Below are positions 19,408-28,515 of a DNA stretch of 64,000 bases, one piece after another. Under the pieces are notes generated by a model. That model searched no databases. It had not been told where the DNA came from and worked only from the letters and a program-made list of their open reading frames with translations. The stretch comes from Firmicutes bacterium UBA2058. GTDB taxonomy: Bacteria; Bacillota; Clostridia; Tissierellales; Sedimentibacteraceae. The position numbers and the translations under genes were made by a program. The DNA lies in contig DDAM01000062.1 of NCBI GenBank assembly GCA_002332905.1, forward strand, positions 124,001 to 188,000, in the 5' to 3' direction. Numbering within the stretch: position 1 is the first letter of the stretch; every line of letters starts with the position of its first letter.

Positions 19408-21777
19408 TTAGAATTCTTGTTCAGTTCTTCCAATGATTTCGTCTTGCAGTGCCTTTTCAAGGTTATTGAAGTGATCGCTGTAACCTGCAACTCTTACTAT
19501 TAAATCCTTATATTCATCAGGATTTTTCTGTGCATCTAACAGTGTTTGTTTCTCAATAACATTAAATTGAATATGGTGTCCACCCATTTTGAAATATGCT
19601 CTTACTAAAGCCGATACATTATCAAGTCCTTTTTCACCAATTATAGCTGAAGGAGTGAATTTTTGATTTAATAATGTTCCACCAGTACGTTCATGATCCA
19701 TCTTGGATGCTGATTTGATAACCGCAGTTGGTCCATTAGTATCTGCTCCTTTTTCTGGTGAAATACCATCTGTTAAAGGCTTACCTGCTAATCTTCCGTT
19801 TGGAGTAGCACCAGTCATTGAGCCAAAGTATATATGGCAAGTAGTCGGAAGCATATCGATATGATATGTTCCGCCACAAACTGCTGGTTTGCCTGTGATG
19901 TAGTTATTAACAGCATTAAATGCTTGAACCATTAACTCATCGGCATAATCATCGTCATTGCCATATTTTGGAGTTTTATTTGAAACAATGTTCTTGATAA
20001 TATCGTGTCCTGCAAAGTTATCATCTAAAGCTTTTAATAATTCGGACATTGTAAATCTCTTATTTTCAAATACGTTTTTCTTAATTGCTGATAAACTATC
20101 TGTTATAGTTCCTATACCAACTATTTGAATGTATCTAGTGTTATATTTAGCTCCACCAGCGTTATAATCCTTGCCACTTTCTTTACATCCAGTTGTTATA
20201 ACTGACATAAATGTTGATGGCATATGCTCTGCAAATATTTTTTCAATAACATTATTACCAGTCATTTTTATATCTATAAAATGCTTCATTTGTTTTTCAA
20301 AAGCATTCCATAATTCTTCATATGAATTAAATGTTGTTGGATCTCCTGTTTTTAAACCAATCTGTTTATTTGTAACTTTATCAAAACCATTGTTTAATGT
20401 GATTTCTAAAACCTTAGGTGTATTAAAGTAGCCAGTCAATACATAAGCTTCTCTGCCATGTGCACCAGTTTCAACACATCCGCTAGCTCCGCCATACATT
20501 GCATCCTTTAATTCCTTACCAGCGTTTAATAACTCTTTAATTATTTCTTCTGTATTGTAGAAAGCTGGTTGGCCCCAACCTTTTCTTGAGATTTCAACTG
20601 CACGTTTTAAAAATTTATCCGGAGTTTTTTCGCTAATTTGTACGTTTGAGTTTGGTTGTACAAGCTTCATTTCATCCATAACATCCATTATGATATATGA
20701 AACTTCATTTACTCCATCTTCTCCTGTTTCAGGATTAATTCCACCTGTATTTAAGTTAGCAAAGTCAGTGTATGTTGCACTTTCCTTCATAGTAATGCCT
20801 ACTTTTGGAGGTGCTGGTTGGTTATTAAATTTAACCCATAAGCATTCCAATAACTCTAAAGCTTGCTCTCTAGTTAAGATTCCATTTGCTACATCTTTTT
20901 TGTAGAATGGATATAAATATTGGTCAAATCTTCCTGGTGAGAAAGCATCCCAAATATTTAACTCGGTTGTTACCCCAATGTGTACAAACCAGTACATTTG
21001 TACAGCTTGTGCAAAGGTTTCAGGCTTATGTGCTGGAACAACATCACAGTTTGATGCAATCCATAGTAACTCTTCTTTTCTTTGTTGGTTAGTTTCTTTG
21101 TTTGCTAATTCTCTAGCATACTCTGCATATCTTTTTCCATAAGCTATTATAGCATCACATGATATAGCCATACCTTCTAATTGCGCCTTTTTGCTATATG
21201 CATCCTTGTCATGTAAAAAGTCTAATTTTTCTATTTCTTCTTCTATATCTTTTTTGAAATCTAAGAATCCTTTTTTATAGAATTTATCATCTGCTACAGT
21301 ATGTCCTGGTGCTCTTTGCTCCATGAATTCTGTAAACATACCAGCAGCATAGCAATCCTTCCAAGCAGTCGTCATGCTGTTAATTATTTTATCTCTTGTA
21401 GCTCTTCCTTCCCAATATGGCATAACAACTTCTTGATGAAGTTTTTTATCCTCTTCTGAAACTTTAAAGCTAATATATTTTCTTTCGTTAAGCACTTTTA
21501 GATCTTCCATAGTATGACAGCAAAGTTCTGGGAATGTCGGTGCCGCTTGCGGACGCTCAGATTTTTCTCCAACTATTAATTCATCTTCTCCTATATATAA
21601 CTTTCTGTTTTCCATTAAATGTTTAAAATTTAATGCCCTTAACACAGGAAGTTCAACTTTTCCATAGTATTTTTTATAAACTTCTGTTTCAAGCAAAGCT
21701 CTCTCTATACTTAATGTCGGTTGTGTTGTTACACTTTGATGTCTTAATCTTCTTGTTCTTTCAGTACTACCTCTCAT
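19408..21777 (-). CDS. hypD: Glycyl radical enzyme, trans-4-hydroxy-L-proline dehydratase-like
   Basis: A glycyl radical enzyme of about 789 residues. The active-site cysteine/glutamate motif GASGCVETG (around 430) and the C-terminal glycyl radical motif RVAGYSDHF are present, and the protein ends in GRTEQEF. Overall text (EFMEQRAPGHTV, WFVHIGVTTELNIWDAFSPGR, NNQPAPPKVGIT) closely resembles HypD, which dehydrates trans-4-hydroxyproline to pyrroline-5-carboxylate. ATG 21777 with GGAGG upstream is preferred over GTG 21789. The activase gene lies 17 bases upstream in the same operon. No pyrroline-5-carboxylate reductase is adjacent, so another hydroxylated substrate remains possible. The enzyme is oxygen-sensitive, implying an anaerobe. 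Confidence 0.8.
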   Translation of the reverse strand: MRGSTERTRRLRHQSVTTQPTLSIERALLETEVYKKYYGKVELPVLRALNFKHLMENRKLYIGEDELIVGEKSERPQAAPTFPELCCHTMEDLKVLNERKYISFKVSEEDKKLHQEVVMPYWEGRATRDKIINSMTTAWKDCYAAGMFTEFMEQRAPGHTVADDKFYKKGFLDFKKDIEEEIEKLDFLHDKDAYSKKAQLEGMAISCDAIIAYGKRYAEYARELANKETNQQRKEELLWIASNCDVVPAHKPETFAQAVQMYWFVHIGVTTELNIWDAFSPGRFDQYLYPFYKKDVANGILTREQALELLECLWVKFNNQPAPPKVGITMKESATYTDFANLNTGGINPETGEDGVNEVSYIIMDVMDEMKLVQPNSNVQISEKTPDKFLKRAVEISRKGWGQPAFYNTEEIIKELLNAGKELKDAMYGGASGCVETGAHGREAYVLTGYFNTPKVLEITLNNGFDKVTNKQIGLKTGDPTTFNSYEELWNAFEKQMKHFIDIKMTGNNVIEKIFAEHMPSTFMSVITTGCKESGKDYNAGGAKYNTRYIQIVGIGTITDSLSAIKKNVFENKRFTMSELLKALDDNFAGHDIIKNIVSNKTPKYGNDDDYADELMVQAFNAVNNYITGKPAVCGGTYHIDMLPTTCHIYFGSMTGATPNGRLAGKPLTDGISPEKGADTNGPTAVIKSASKMDHERTGGTLLNQKFTPSAIIGEKGLDNVSALVRAYFKMGGHHIQFNVIEKQTLLDAQKNPDEYKDLIVRVAGYSDHFNNLEKALQDEIIGRTEQEF

Positions 21778-21794
21778 ATTTACCTCCACGCAAT

Positions 21795-22697
21795 TTATCC
21801 GCCAATTTTTACGGTATAGCCCTCATCTTCTAATCTTAGTTTGAAATTCTCCATCTTCTCAGAAGTAGGGACACTCATTTCCTGTCCATCATATTCCATA
21901 TCGAGTTTTTTATATTTATGTCTTGATATATCGTGATAAGGCAACAGATTAATATTCTTAATCCCTAGCCCTCTTATTAAGTTAATCAAAGCATTTATAT
22001 GTTCATCATCAGCATTAACGCCTTCTATGATGGGTAATCTTATATTAATATTGTTATGGATTTTAGATAATTTTCTAAGATTATCTAAAATTATTGAATT
22101 TGATACCCCTGTAAACTTTTTATGCTTTTCTTCATCAATGAGCTTTATGTCATACAAAAACAAATCAGTATATTTATATATTTGTTCATAATATTTAAAC
22201 GGCATAATTCCGCTTGTATCTACTGCAATATGTATATTTTCCTGTTTAAGTCTTTTTAACAGCTCTTCTACACAATCAATCTGCATAATAGGTTCTCCAC
22301 CCGATAGTGTTACACCACCTTTTGACTCTTCATAAAAAATTTTATCCTTTAAAACAATCTTTACTATATCATCAATACTGTATTCTTTCCCTGCAATTTC
22401 TCTAGCTCCATATATACAATAATGTGTACATTCATCGCATAAATTGCATTTTGACATATCAGTTTCGATTCTATTATTTATCATCTGTATAGCCGATTTA
22501 GGACATCTCTTAATACATTCACCACACAATGTGCATTTATCTTGGTTATGTAACATTTCAATTTTATTATTTAATCCTTCTGGATTATGACACCATCTGC
22601 ATTTTAATGGACATCCTTTTAAAAAAATTGTTGTTCGTATACCCGGACCATCGTGCAAAGAAAATTTTTGTATATTAAATAATAAACAGGATCCCAT
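21795..22697 (-). CDS. Glycyl radical enzyme activating enzyme (radical SAM)
   Basis: About 300 residues. The radical SAM motif CPLKCRWC (CX3CX2C) binds the SAM cluster. A ferredoxin-like insert with two CX2CX2CX3C-type clusters (CTLCGECIKRCPKSA; CNLCDECTHYC) follows, and GGVTLSGGEPIMQ is the SAM-binding GGE motif. It installs the glycyl radical on the partner enzyme encoded next to it. The frame extends to GTG 22730, but that passes through a short hairpin element; ATG 22697 with GGAGG five bases upstream (MGSCLLFNIQKFSLHDGPGIRT) is the likely start. Candidate operator repeats lie at 22861-22980. Confidence 0.92.
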   Translation of the reverse strand: MGSCLLFNIQKFSLHDGPGIRTTIFLKGCPLKCRWCHNPEGLNNKIEMLHNQDKCTLCGECIKRCPKSAIQMINNRIETDMSKCNLCDECTHYCIYGAREIAGKEYSIDDIVKIVLKDKIFYEESKGGVTLSGGEPIMQIDCVEELLKRLKQENIHIAVDTSGIMPFKYYEQIYKYTDLFLYDIKLIDEEKHKKFTGVSNSIILDNLRKLSKIHNNINIRLPIIEGVNADDEHINALINLIRGLGIKNINLLPYHDISRHKYKKLDMEYDGQEMSVPTSEKMENFKLRLEDEGYTVKIGG

Positions 22698-22711
22698 AAC
22701 TTCCTCCATAA

Positions 22712-22726
22712 CGCCACTTCGTAGCG
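22712..22726. repeat. Short palindrome before the activase ribosome binding site
   Basis: CGCCACTTCGTAGCG followed by TCACAA is nearly the same element as at 16741-16755, again in the 5' untranslated region just before a GGAGG site. Confidence 0.55.
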
Positions 22727-22860
22727 TCACAATAGTTTTTCTTCACTCTTACTCCATTAATAAAATTTTTCAAAAATATATATGCAAATTATGTGCCAAA
22801 AATAAAGCATTGATAAATGCACACTTTACTTATCGTCTGAAAAATTGTATTTCTTTTGTT

Positions 22861-22980
22861 ACTAAAAAACGTCATGTTTTTTGACACTTGTACGTTTTTT
22901 AGTCATTATAGCTTGTACTAAAAAACGTTTTTTAATAATTTTACATTATTTTTCTACTTATTTCTACTAATTTCTACATA
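22861..22980 (-). promoter_or_regulatory. Repeated operator-like boxes upstream of the glycyl radical operon
   Basis: ACTAAAAAACGT occurs at 22861-22872 and 22917-22928 and in inverted form (ACGTTTTTTAGT) at 22892-22903. Beside them lie three exact-phase 10-bp tandem units TTTCTACTTA / TTTCTACTAA / TTTCTACATA (22951-22980). They sit between a stop codon and the activase start, so they are candidate binding sites for a regulator of the operon. No regulator gene is adjacent. Confidence 0.55.
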
Positions 22981-22995
22981 TTGCTTTTTATTACA

Positions 22996-23655
22996 TTATT
23001 TACTTTCCTCCAATAATTTACTGGTCATAAATAATGATGATATAGCAACTGTTATAATAAATATTGCCATAAGAGTTTTGTTATTTATGAAAATGTGGGA
23101 TGCTTGAAATATTTTAGTCATTCCAAGAAATATAAATACTAAACCAGATATAATTTTTATCATGTATGTAGGAATTTTTTTATTTAAGCTCTTTATAATA
23201 AAAATGCCAACACAGCCTACACAAATCATAGCAATTGTCGTTCCTGCTAATATTATTAAAGGCCATTTTCCTTCCATTGCTAATGTCATAGCCGTCAACT
23301 GTGTTTTATCTCCTAATTCTCCTAAAAAAAATGCTATAGCTATAGAAGTGGTTACTCCAATATTGAAGCTTTTATTATTATTATTTATGTTTTTTTCTTT
23401 CCGGAATGCTATAAACCCAAATATTATAAACAAAACACCTGCTAAAATTTGCAATAAATTCAATGGAATAATATTTGATATATATATTCCAACTATAATT
23501 GCTAATAAATGATTAAATATAATGCCAAATGATATGCCAATAACAACTTGAGCTGCCTTATATTTTGTCGCAAATGTCATCGCCAAAATTTGAGATTTAT
23601 CGCCAATTTCTGCAATAAAAACTAAGCAAAACGCTTTTAAAAATTCTTGTAACAT
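22996..23655 (-). CDS. TMEM165/GDT1 (UPF0016) family cation transporter
   Basis: A 219-residue membrane protein made of two homologous halves, each with the family motif E-x-G-D-K-[ST]: FIAEIGDKSQILAMTFATKY (about 14-33) and FLGELGDKTQLTAMTLAMEG (about 112-131). Six hydrophobic helices are present. Members move Mn2+ or Ca2+ in exchange for protons, and bacterial ones are associated with manganese export. No yybP-ykoY manganese riboswitch is seen upstream. ATG 23655 has GAGG nearby. It is probably monocistronic. Confidence 0.9.
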   Translation of the reverse strand: MLQEFLKAFCLVFIAEIGDKSQILAMTFATKYKAAQVVIGISFGIIFNHLLAIIVGIYISNIIPLNLLQILAGVLFIIFGFIAFRKEKNINNNNKSFNIGVTTSIAIAFFLGELGDKTQLTAMTLAMEGKWPLIILAGTTIAMICVGCVGIFIIKSLNKKIPTYMIKIISGLVFIFLGMTKIFQASHIFINNKTLMAIFIITVAISSLFMTSKLLEESK

Positions 23656-24002
23656 AGTATCTCCTCTTATTTTTAAATCTTAAGAAAATTTTTACTTTTT
23701 TATTTGTCAGTTTTATATTATAATAGACATGTCTAAAGCTAAATAAAAATAAAGTATCTATACACAGCCATATATAAACAATTATTTTGCATTAAAAAAT
23801 AATTGCTTTGTAATATATATGCTTAATATACATACTTTAATATTCAAAAATTATGAGCGCTCATTTTTATAGGTAAATAATAGCCATTAAACCTGTTAAT
23901 TTATATTAGACTATTATCACCTGTAAATCTATGATAACCAATAAAAAAAAATTTATTATTTTTTATTTTTATAATATGTAAAATAAACGGAGGTCTTTGA
24001 CC
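23656..24002. other. Intergenic region between divergent genes with a 12-bp palindrome
   Basis: This 347-base divergent spacer holds no ORF that I can support. It contains the perfect palindrome ATGAGCGCTCAT (23853-23864) and several A/T-rich hairpins (for example 23780-23810). No known riboswitch was recognised. The promoters of the TMEM165 gene (-) and the glycosyltransferase gene (+) must lie here. Confidence 0.5.
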
Positions 24003-25112
24003 ATGAATAAACAAGTAAATGTTTTAATTACTACTGCTCCATTTGGAAATGGTCATAAAATGGTTGCAGCAGCACTTAAAAATGCATTTATTGACAAAGG
24101 ATATAATAATGTTCATGTTATAGACATATTTACTGAAGCACATCCTTTTATAACTGAAAAAATAAAACAAGCTTATTTAAAAAGCTATAATTACGGATAT
24201 GCCTATTCCTTCTTATTCTATGGAGTGGAAAAGCTTGTAGATAAAAAAATCATGGACATCTATAGGAATTTTGGATATAAGCAACTAAAAAGAATTGTAG
24301 ATGGCTTAAAACCAGATGTAATAATTAATACTTTTCCTATTTTGGCAACAGACAAAATAAAAAGTAGTATGAAAGATGATATTCCTGTATTTACTATAGT
24401 AACTGATTTTTATGTGCATAAGCTTTGGTTAAGTGAGGAAATTGACAAATTCTATATTGCAACAGAGGAAATACAAAAAGAACTTGCTAAAATGAATATA
24501 CCTATAGAAAAAGCAGTTGTAACTGGAATACCTATAAGAGATGCATTTGAAGAATTTGAAAATACAACATTATTATATGACAAATATGGATTTGATAGGC
24601 TCAAAAAAATTGTACTTATAAGTGCTGGTGCCTTTGGTGTACTTAAAGATATAGGAAAAATATGTACCGAATTATGTGAACATCCGAATATACAAGTTGC
24701 CGTAGTATGTGGTAATAATAAAACATTGAAAAATCAATTAGATTCGTTAGATTTTGAGAATTTAAAAGTTTTTGGATTCACAGAAGATATACACGAGCTT
24801 TATAAAATATCTACTTGTATGATAACAAAATCCGGTGGTATAACATTAAGCGAAGCTCTGGCAGTTCAGCTTCCACTGGTTTTATTTAAACCGGTTCCTG
24901 GACAGGAAAAGGAAAATGCTATTTATTTTGAAAAAAAAGGTGCTGCAATAATTGCAAATAACAAAGATGAGTTAGTTGAGCACACAAAATATATAGTTGA
25001 AAATGCAAATGTTTCATTCGTTATGAAAAATAATATGAAAAAACTATACAACAAATCTTCATCAGATGCAATAGTTGATGATGTTATGTGTAGTGTTAAT
25101 TCAATAGTATAA
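24003..25112 (+). CDS. MGDG synthase-like processive glycosyltransferase (diacylglycerol glycosyltransferase)
   Basis: A 369-residue GT-B enzyme of the MGDG synthase/UgtP (GT28) family, adding hexose from UDP-sugar to diacylglycerol to make membrane glycolipids and lipoteichoic acid anchors. The N-terminal MGDG-synthase domain starts TTAPFGNGHKMVAAAL and has GLKPDVIINTFP and VTDFYVH; the C-terminal donor-binding part has ITKSGGITLSEALA and PGQEKENA. ATG 24003 lies nine bases behind GGAGG; a TTG two codons upstream is less likely. The protein is a peripheral membrane enzyme with no signal peptide. A terminator follows. Confidence 0.9.
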   Translation: MNKQVNVLITTAPFGNGHKMVAAALKNAFIDKGYNNVHVIDIFTEAHPFITEKIKQAYLKSYNYGYAYSFLFYGVEKLVDKKIMDIYRNFGYKQLKRIVDGLKPDVIINTFPILATDKIKSSMKDDIPVFTIVTDFYVHKLWLSEEIDKFYIATEEIQKELAKMNIPIEKAVVTGIPIRDAFEEFENTTLLYDKYGFDRLKKIVLISAGAFGVLKDIGKICTELCEHPNIQVAVVCGNNKTLKNQLDSLDFENLKVFGFTEDIHELYKISTCMITKSGGITLSEALAVQLPLVLFKPVPGQEKENAIYFEKKGAAIIANNKDELVEHTKYIVENANVSFVMKNNMKKLYNKSSSDAIVDDVMCSVNSIV

Positions 25113-25160
25113 AAAAGTGAACTACGTTCACTCTTAGGAAAGAACTTTCCTATTAGATAA

Positions 25161-25190
25161 AAAATATAGCGCTAAAAAGCGCTATATTTT
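25161..25190. terminator. Bidirectional terminator
   Basis: A 12-bp perfect stem AAAATATAGCGC / GCGCTATATTTT (25161-25172 with 25179-25190) has A and T runs on both sides. It separates the convergent glycosyltransferase and hydrolase genes. A smaller hairpin, AGTGAAC/GTTCACT, lies just before it at 25117-25133. Confidence 0.85.
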
Positions 25191-25232
25191 TTTATATTTC
25201 ATAGCCTAATGGCTATTATGGGGGGAACATTG

Positions 25233-25955
25233 TTATTTGCTTGATTTTTCAATCAAGTTTTTGAAAATATTATTCATTCTTGGTTCTGTATCAAGAATTT
25301 CTTCTGGATGCCACTGAACTAAAACTATTCTTCCATCGTTACTTTCCATAGCCTCTGGAATTTCGTCTATTGAATATGCTGTAATTTTCAAGTCATTTCC
25401 AAGTGCTTTGACACATTGATGATGCAAAGTATTTGTCTCTAATTCATTAGTTTCTAAAAGCTTATAAAGAAGGCTTTCGCTATTAATTTTTATTTTATGC
25501 ATCAAATAATCTCTTTCCTGCTTTTGAACATGAAGTAAATGCTTTGAGTTTAATTCTGTTAAATCTTGATATAAACTGCCTCCACGCGCTACATTTATAA
25601 GCTGCATTCCTCTACAGATACCTAATACAGGCAATTTTCTTTCATCTGCTATTTTCTCAATATATATCCAAAATTCATCTACTTTTCTATTCATGCTACC
25701 AATCAATGCATGTGGCTCTTCTCCGTACAAGTGTGTATCAACATCCTCTCCACCTGGAAACAGTAAGCCATCACACTTCTCAAGCAGTGGAAGCACATCC
25801 TCTTTATTTTCTAAATAAGGAATTATAAATGGAATTCCACCATTTCTTTCAACAGCCTTGCAGTAGGCTGCATTAGCATAGTTTACAGGTATCACTACAT
25901 TACCTGGCATATGCTTTAATACACTTCCCAGAACTCCTATTATTGGTTTTTTCAT
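25233..25955 (-). CDS. Class I glutamine amidotransferase-like hydrolase (PuuD/peptidase C26 family)
   Basis: A 240-residue hydrolase of the gamma-glutamyl hydrolase/PuuD type. The nucleophile elbow GICRGMQLINVARGG (Cys in GICRG), the oxyanion-side GGEDVDTHLYGEEP motif, and the late catalytic pair in VQWHPEE are all visible. It cleaves gamma-glutamyl amides in known members. ATG 25955 behind GGAGG is chosen over the upstream frame start at 25967. It is the last gene of the Opp/ATC-hydrolase/D-aminoacylase operon, separated from the D-aminoacylase gene by a 30-base hairpin element, so a role in breaking down an imported peptide or amide is inferred. Confidence 0.88.
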   Translation of the reverse strand: MKKPIIGVLGSVLKHMPGNVVIPVNYANAAYCKAVERNGGIPFIIPYLENKEDVLPLLEKCDGLLFPGGEDVDTHLYGEEPHALIGSMNRKVDEFWIYIEKIADERKLPVLGICRGMQLINVARGGSLYQDLTELNSKHLLHVQKQERDYLMHKIKINSESLLYKLLETNELETNTLHHQCVKALGNDLKITAYSIDEIPEAMESNDGRIVLVQWHPEEILDTEPRMNNIFKNLIEKSSK

Positions 25956-25970
25956 AATTTCCTCCATCTC

Positions 25971-26000
25971 TAGTGTGAAGAGTGTTTTTTCTTCACACTA
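25971..26000. repeat. Hairpin repeat element (TAGTGTGAAG family)
   Basis: TAGTGTGAAG and CTTCACACTA form a 10-bp stem around a GTGTTTTT-type loop, filling the gap between the D-aminoacylase and PuuD genes. Relatives occur at 28848-28874, 40269-40312 and 44054-44095. Confidence 0.7.
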
Positions 26001-26001
26001 T

Positions 26002-27609
26002 CTACTTATCTAATTTAAGTGCTTTTCCTGCACGTATATCATTAAAAACACCTTTATTAACTGCTATTTTACCATCAATTATAACATACTCTATGCCTTT
26101 AGGCTTACATGCAGGATTTGTGTATGTACATGTATCCTCAAGTATTGTAGGATTAAAAATTGTTATATCCGCAACCATTTTTTCCTGTATTATACCTCTG
26201 TTTGGCAGATTAAACATTCTAGCTGGCAAACCTGTAATTTTGTATATACCTTCCTCAATTGACATAAGTTTTTCGTCTAGTACATACTTTTTAATAAATC
26301 TTGGTATTCCACCAAAATTTCTTGGATGTGGTTTTCCTGATGTAGTAGGACCACTATAATCTCTAGCAAATGCATCAGTACCAATTGAGCAATACGGGCT
26401 TTGCATTAATAGTCTTAAGTCATCCTCTGAAACAATATAATAAATTATAGTAGCCTGAGCCTTACTGTCAATAAGAACCTTAAGCATAGCATCTAGCTCT
26501 GTAGTGTTTAGCTCATTAGCTATCTGGGTTATGCTTTTTCCTTCATATTGCGGCAGGTTTTCTGCAAACCCAATATGTATTTTATTAAAACCACATTGCA
26601 AAACTACATTTTCCCAGTCTTCTCTTGTTAAATCTTCTTCTATTCTTTTAATTATCTTAGGGTCCTTTAGCACCTCAAAATTATCTCCAAAGCCTTGACT
26701 TAACACCCATTGTGGAAGCACAGCGCTTAAGCTTATTGAACCAGCAGTATATGGATAAACGTCAAAGGTTACATTAACTCCACGTTGATTTGCTTCATTG
26801 ATTAGCTTTAGACATTCCTTAACCTTACCATGATTTTTACTTCCAGCGGCTTTAAGATGAGAGCAATGTCCCTTGCAGCCGCTTTTTTCAGCTATTTCTA
26901 TAACCTCTGCCACTGATTTTACAACCTCATTACCTTCGTTTCTCATATGAGAGTTATACATTCCTCCAAATGGTACAATTATTTTACATAGCTCTATAAG
27001 TTCCTCTGTAGAAGCAAATTGTGAAGGTACATAAGTTAAACCAGTTGATAACCCAAAGGCTCCGTCCTCCATTGCATGTTTCAAAAGATCCTTCATCTTT
27101 ACCATTTCTTCTTCGGTTGCTTCTCTATTTTCATAACCAACGCCATGAATTCTAATATTAGCGTTGCCTGCAAACATAGCGATATTTGTACTGTTTCCTC
27201 TTTGATTAGTTTCCTCTATGTATTCTTTCACTGTCATACTTTTTCTAATGCCACCAAGTACATCTTTTTGTCTTTTTAAAAATTCTTGCAAGTTACCTTC
27301 TCCTACAGGTGCATAGCTAGTGCTGCATAGTCCACACACATCTGTAGTTACTCCCTGCATAATCTTACCTTGTACTCCTGGAAACTCTGCGGCATACCCT
27401 ATATCAGTATGACAGTGTGAATCAACAAAGCCCGGACAGACTAGCATATTAGCTGCATCTATTCTAGTATCTGCGACTGAATTATGTAAGCTTCCTATGG
27501 TTTTTATTATTCCATCAACAATACCAATATCACACTTATATCCAGGCTTACCACTTCCATCTATTATTGTTCCATTTTCAATAATAATTGAATAGGTATT
27601 ATTAGTCAT
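26002..27609 (-). CDS. N-acyl-D-amino-acid deacylase (D-aminoacylase)
   Basis: A 535-residue metal-dependent amidohydrolase. Family features are FVDSHCHTDIGY (HxH metal site, about 65), the ITTDVCGLC-like segment with the bridging cysteine (MQGVTTDVCG), the NSHMRNEG and CSHLKAAG histidines, and the late SIGTDAFARD aspartate. It hydrolyses N-acyl-D-amino acids or related cyclic/acyl amides. The ATG overlaps the stop of the upstream ATC-hydrolase-like gene by eight bases, so translation is probably coupled. The position behind an Opp importer suggests use of imported D-peptides or N-acylated amino acids. Confidence 0.88.
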   Translation of the reverse strand: MTNNTYSIIIENGTIIDGSGKPGYKCDIGIVDGIIKTIGSLHNSVADTRIDAANMLVCPGFVDSHCHTDIGYAAEFPGVQGKIMQGVTTDVCGLCSTSYAPVGEGNLQEFLKRQKDVLGGIRKSMTVKEYIEETNQRGNSTNIAMFAGNANIRIHGVGYENREATEEEMVKMKDLLKHAMEDGAFGLSTGLTYVPSQFASTEELIELCKIIVPFGGMYNSHMRNEGNEVVKSVAEVIEIAEKSGCKGHCSHLKAAGSKNHGKVKECLKLINEANQRGVNVTFDVYPYTAGSISLSAVLPQWVLSQGFGDNFEVLKDPKIIKRIEEDLTREDWENVVLQCGFNKIHIGFAENLPQYEGKSITQIANELNTTELDAMLKVLIDSKAQATIIYYIVSEDDLRLLMQSPYCSIGTDAFARDYSGPTTSGKPHPRNFGGIPRFIKKYVLDEKLMSIEEGIYKITGLPARMFNLPNRGIIQEKMVADITIFNPTILEDTCTYTNPACKPKGIEYVIIDGKIAVNKGVFNDIRAGKALKLDK

Positions 27610-28501
27610 TTAAAATTCCTACCTCTCTATGGAAAATAGGGTAAAAGTATTTTTTAACTAGTTCTTTAGCATCACATTTATTATATGTTTCCCACATTGG
27701 CTCATCATCTGGATTTAAAGCCAATGGGTAATTTAGATCAACAAACTCTTTATCTAAAACTAAGTTTTGTTCCTTAGCTGATTTTTTAAGTCTCATTGCA
27801 GCATCTTTAGCTGCTTCTTCAAGTCCTTTTATTACTGCATTTACACCATCTTCTCCTAAAAATTCACTTGCTGTACATAAAAGATGATAATATAACTTAA
27901 TCCATAGTGTACCAAATCCAGTTTTTCCATATGCCTGAGGTATATTTATTTCTGTTTTAACATAACTTGGGTCATACTCCTCAAAGCAAATAGGCTTAAG
28001 TTCATCTGGTAAATTTTCTGGACGTAAAACTATATTGAATGCACAATATTCATCTCCAACCTGAGTCTGAGTTTTTGCTAAGTTAACCTGTGTATATCCA
28101 TATGCATACTCATTATAACATGCAAAGTGAAACTCTTCACAATACATTCTTCCTATATCCATAGCACCATATTTTTTCCAAAGAGCAGCCATAGGGCAAT
28201 GCAGAGTATGAGATACTCTCTCCTGTGAATTTAACTCCTGTAATTCTCTTTTAAATCTTGGATCAGGGGGTAAGTCCGCGCCAACTGTAAACAAGCTTTT
28301 CATATTAATTTTAACATTCATTTTTATATGCTTTTCTCTTAATGTTAAAGCTCTATCCTTGCCATATCTTCTAGTTCCCTCTCTTACTGCGGCTTCTCCC
28401 TTTTCACCACAGTCATCTAAAATATTGCGAACTAAAAATGGATAAATAAGTGTGTAGCTGTCATCAAGGTTTATTATTTGATTTTCTTCAACTGTATACA
28501 T
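27602..28501 (-). CDS. L-2-amino-thiazoline-4-carboxylic acid hydrolase-like protein (copy 1)
   Basis: A 299-residue protein of the ATC-hydrolase family. The named founder hydrolyses 2-aminothiazoline-4-carboxylate to N-carbamoylcysteine; most genomic members are untested. Visible conserved segments are REGTRRYGKDRALTLREKH, CPMAALWKKYG, GRMYCEEFH and YCAFNIVLRPENL. No signal peptide is present. Its paralogue lies 15 bases upstream (28516-29409). The stop codon overlaps the start of the D-aminoacylase gene. The family call comes from recalled motif pattern, so the substrate is open. Confidence 0.7.
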   Translation of the reverse strand: MYTVEENQIINLDDSYTLIYPFLVRNILDDCGEKGEAAVREGTRRYGKDRALTLREKHIKMNVKINMKSLFTVGADLPPDPRFKRELQELNSQERVSHTLHCPMAALWKKYGAMDIGRMYCEEFHFACYNEYAYGYTQVNLAKTQTQVGDEYCAFNIVLRPENLPDELKPICFEEYDPSYVKTEINIPQAYGKTGFGTLWIKLYYHLLCTASEFLGEDGVNAVIKGLEEAAKDAAMRLKKSAKEQNLVLDKEFVDLNYPLALNPDDEPMWETYNKCDAKELVKKYFYPIFHREVGILND

Positions 28502-28515
28502 GCTTATGCCCCTTC

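Noticed and set aside
23656..24002. Possible manganese (yybP-ykoY) riboswitch for the TMEM165-type gene
   Set aside because: None of the conserved blocks are visible.
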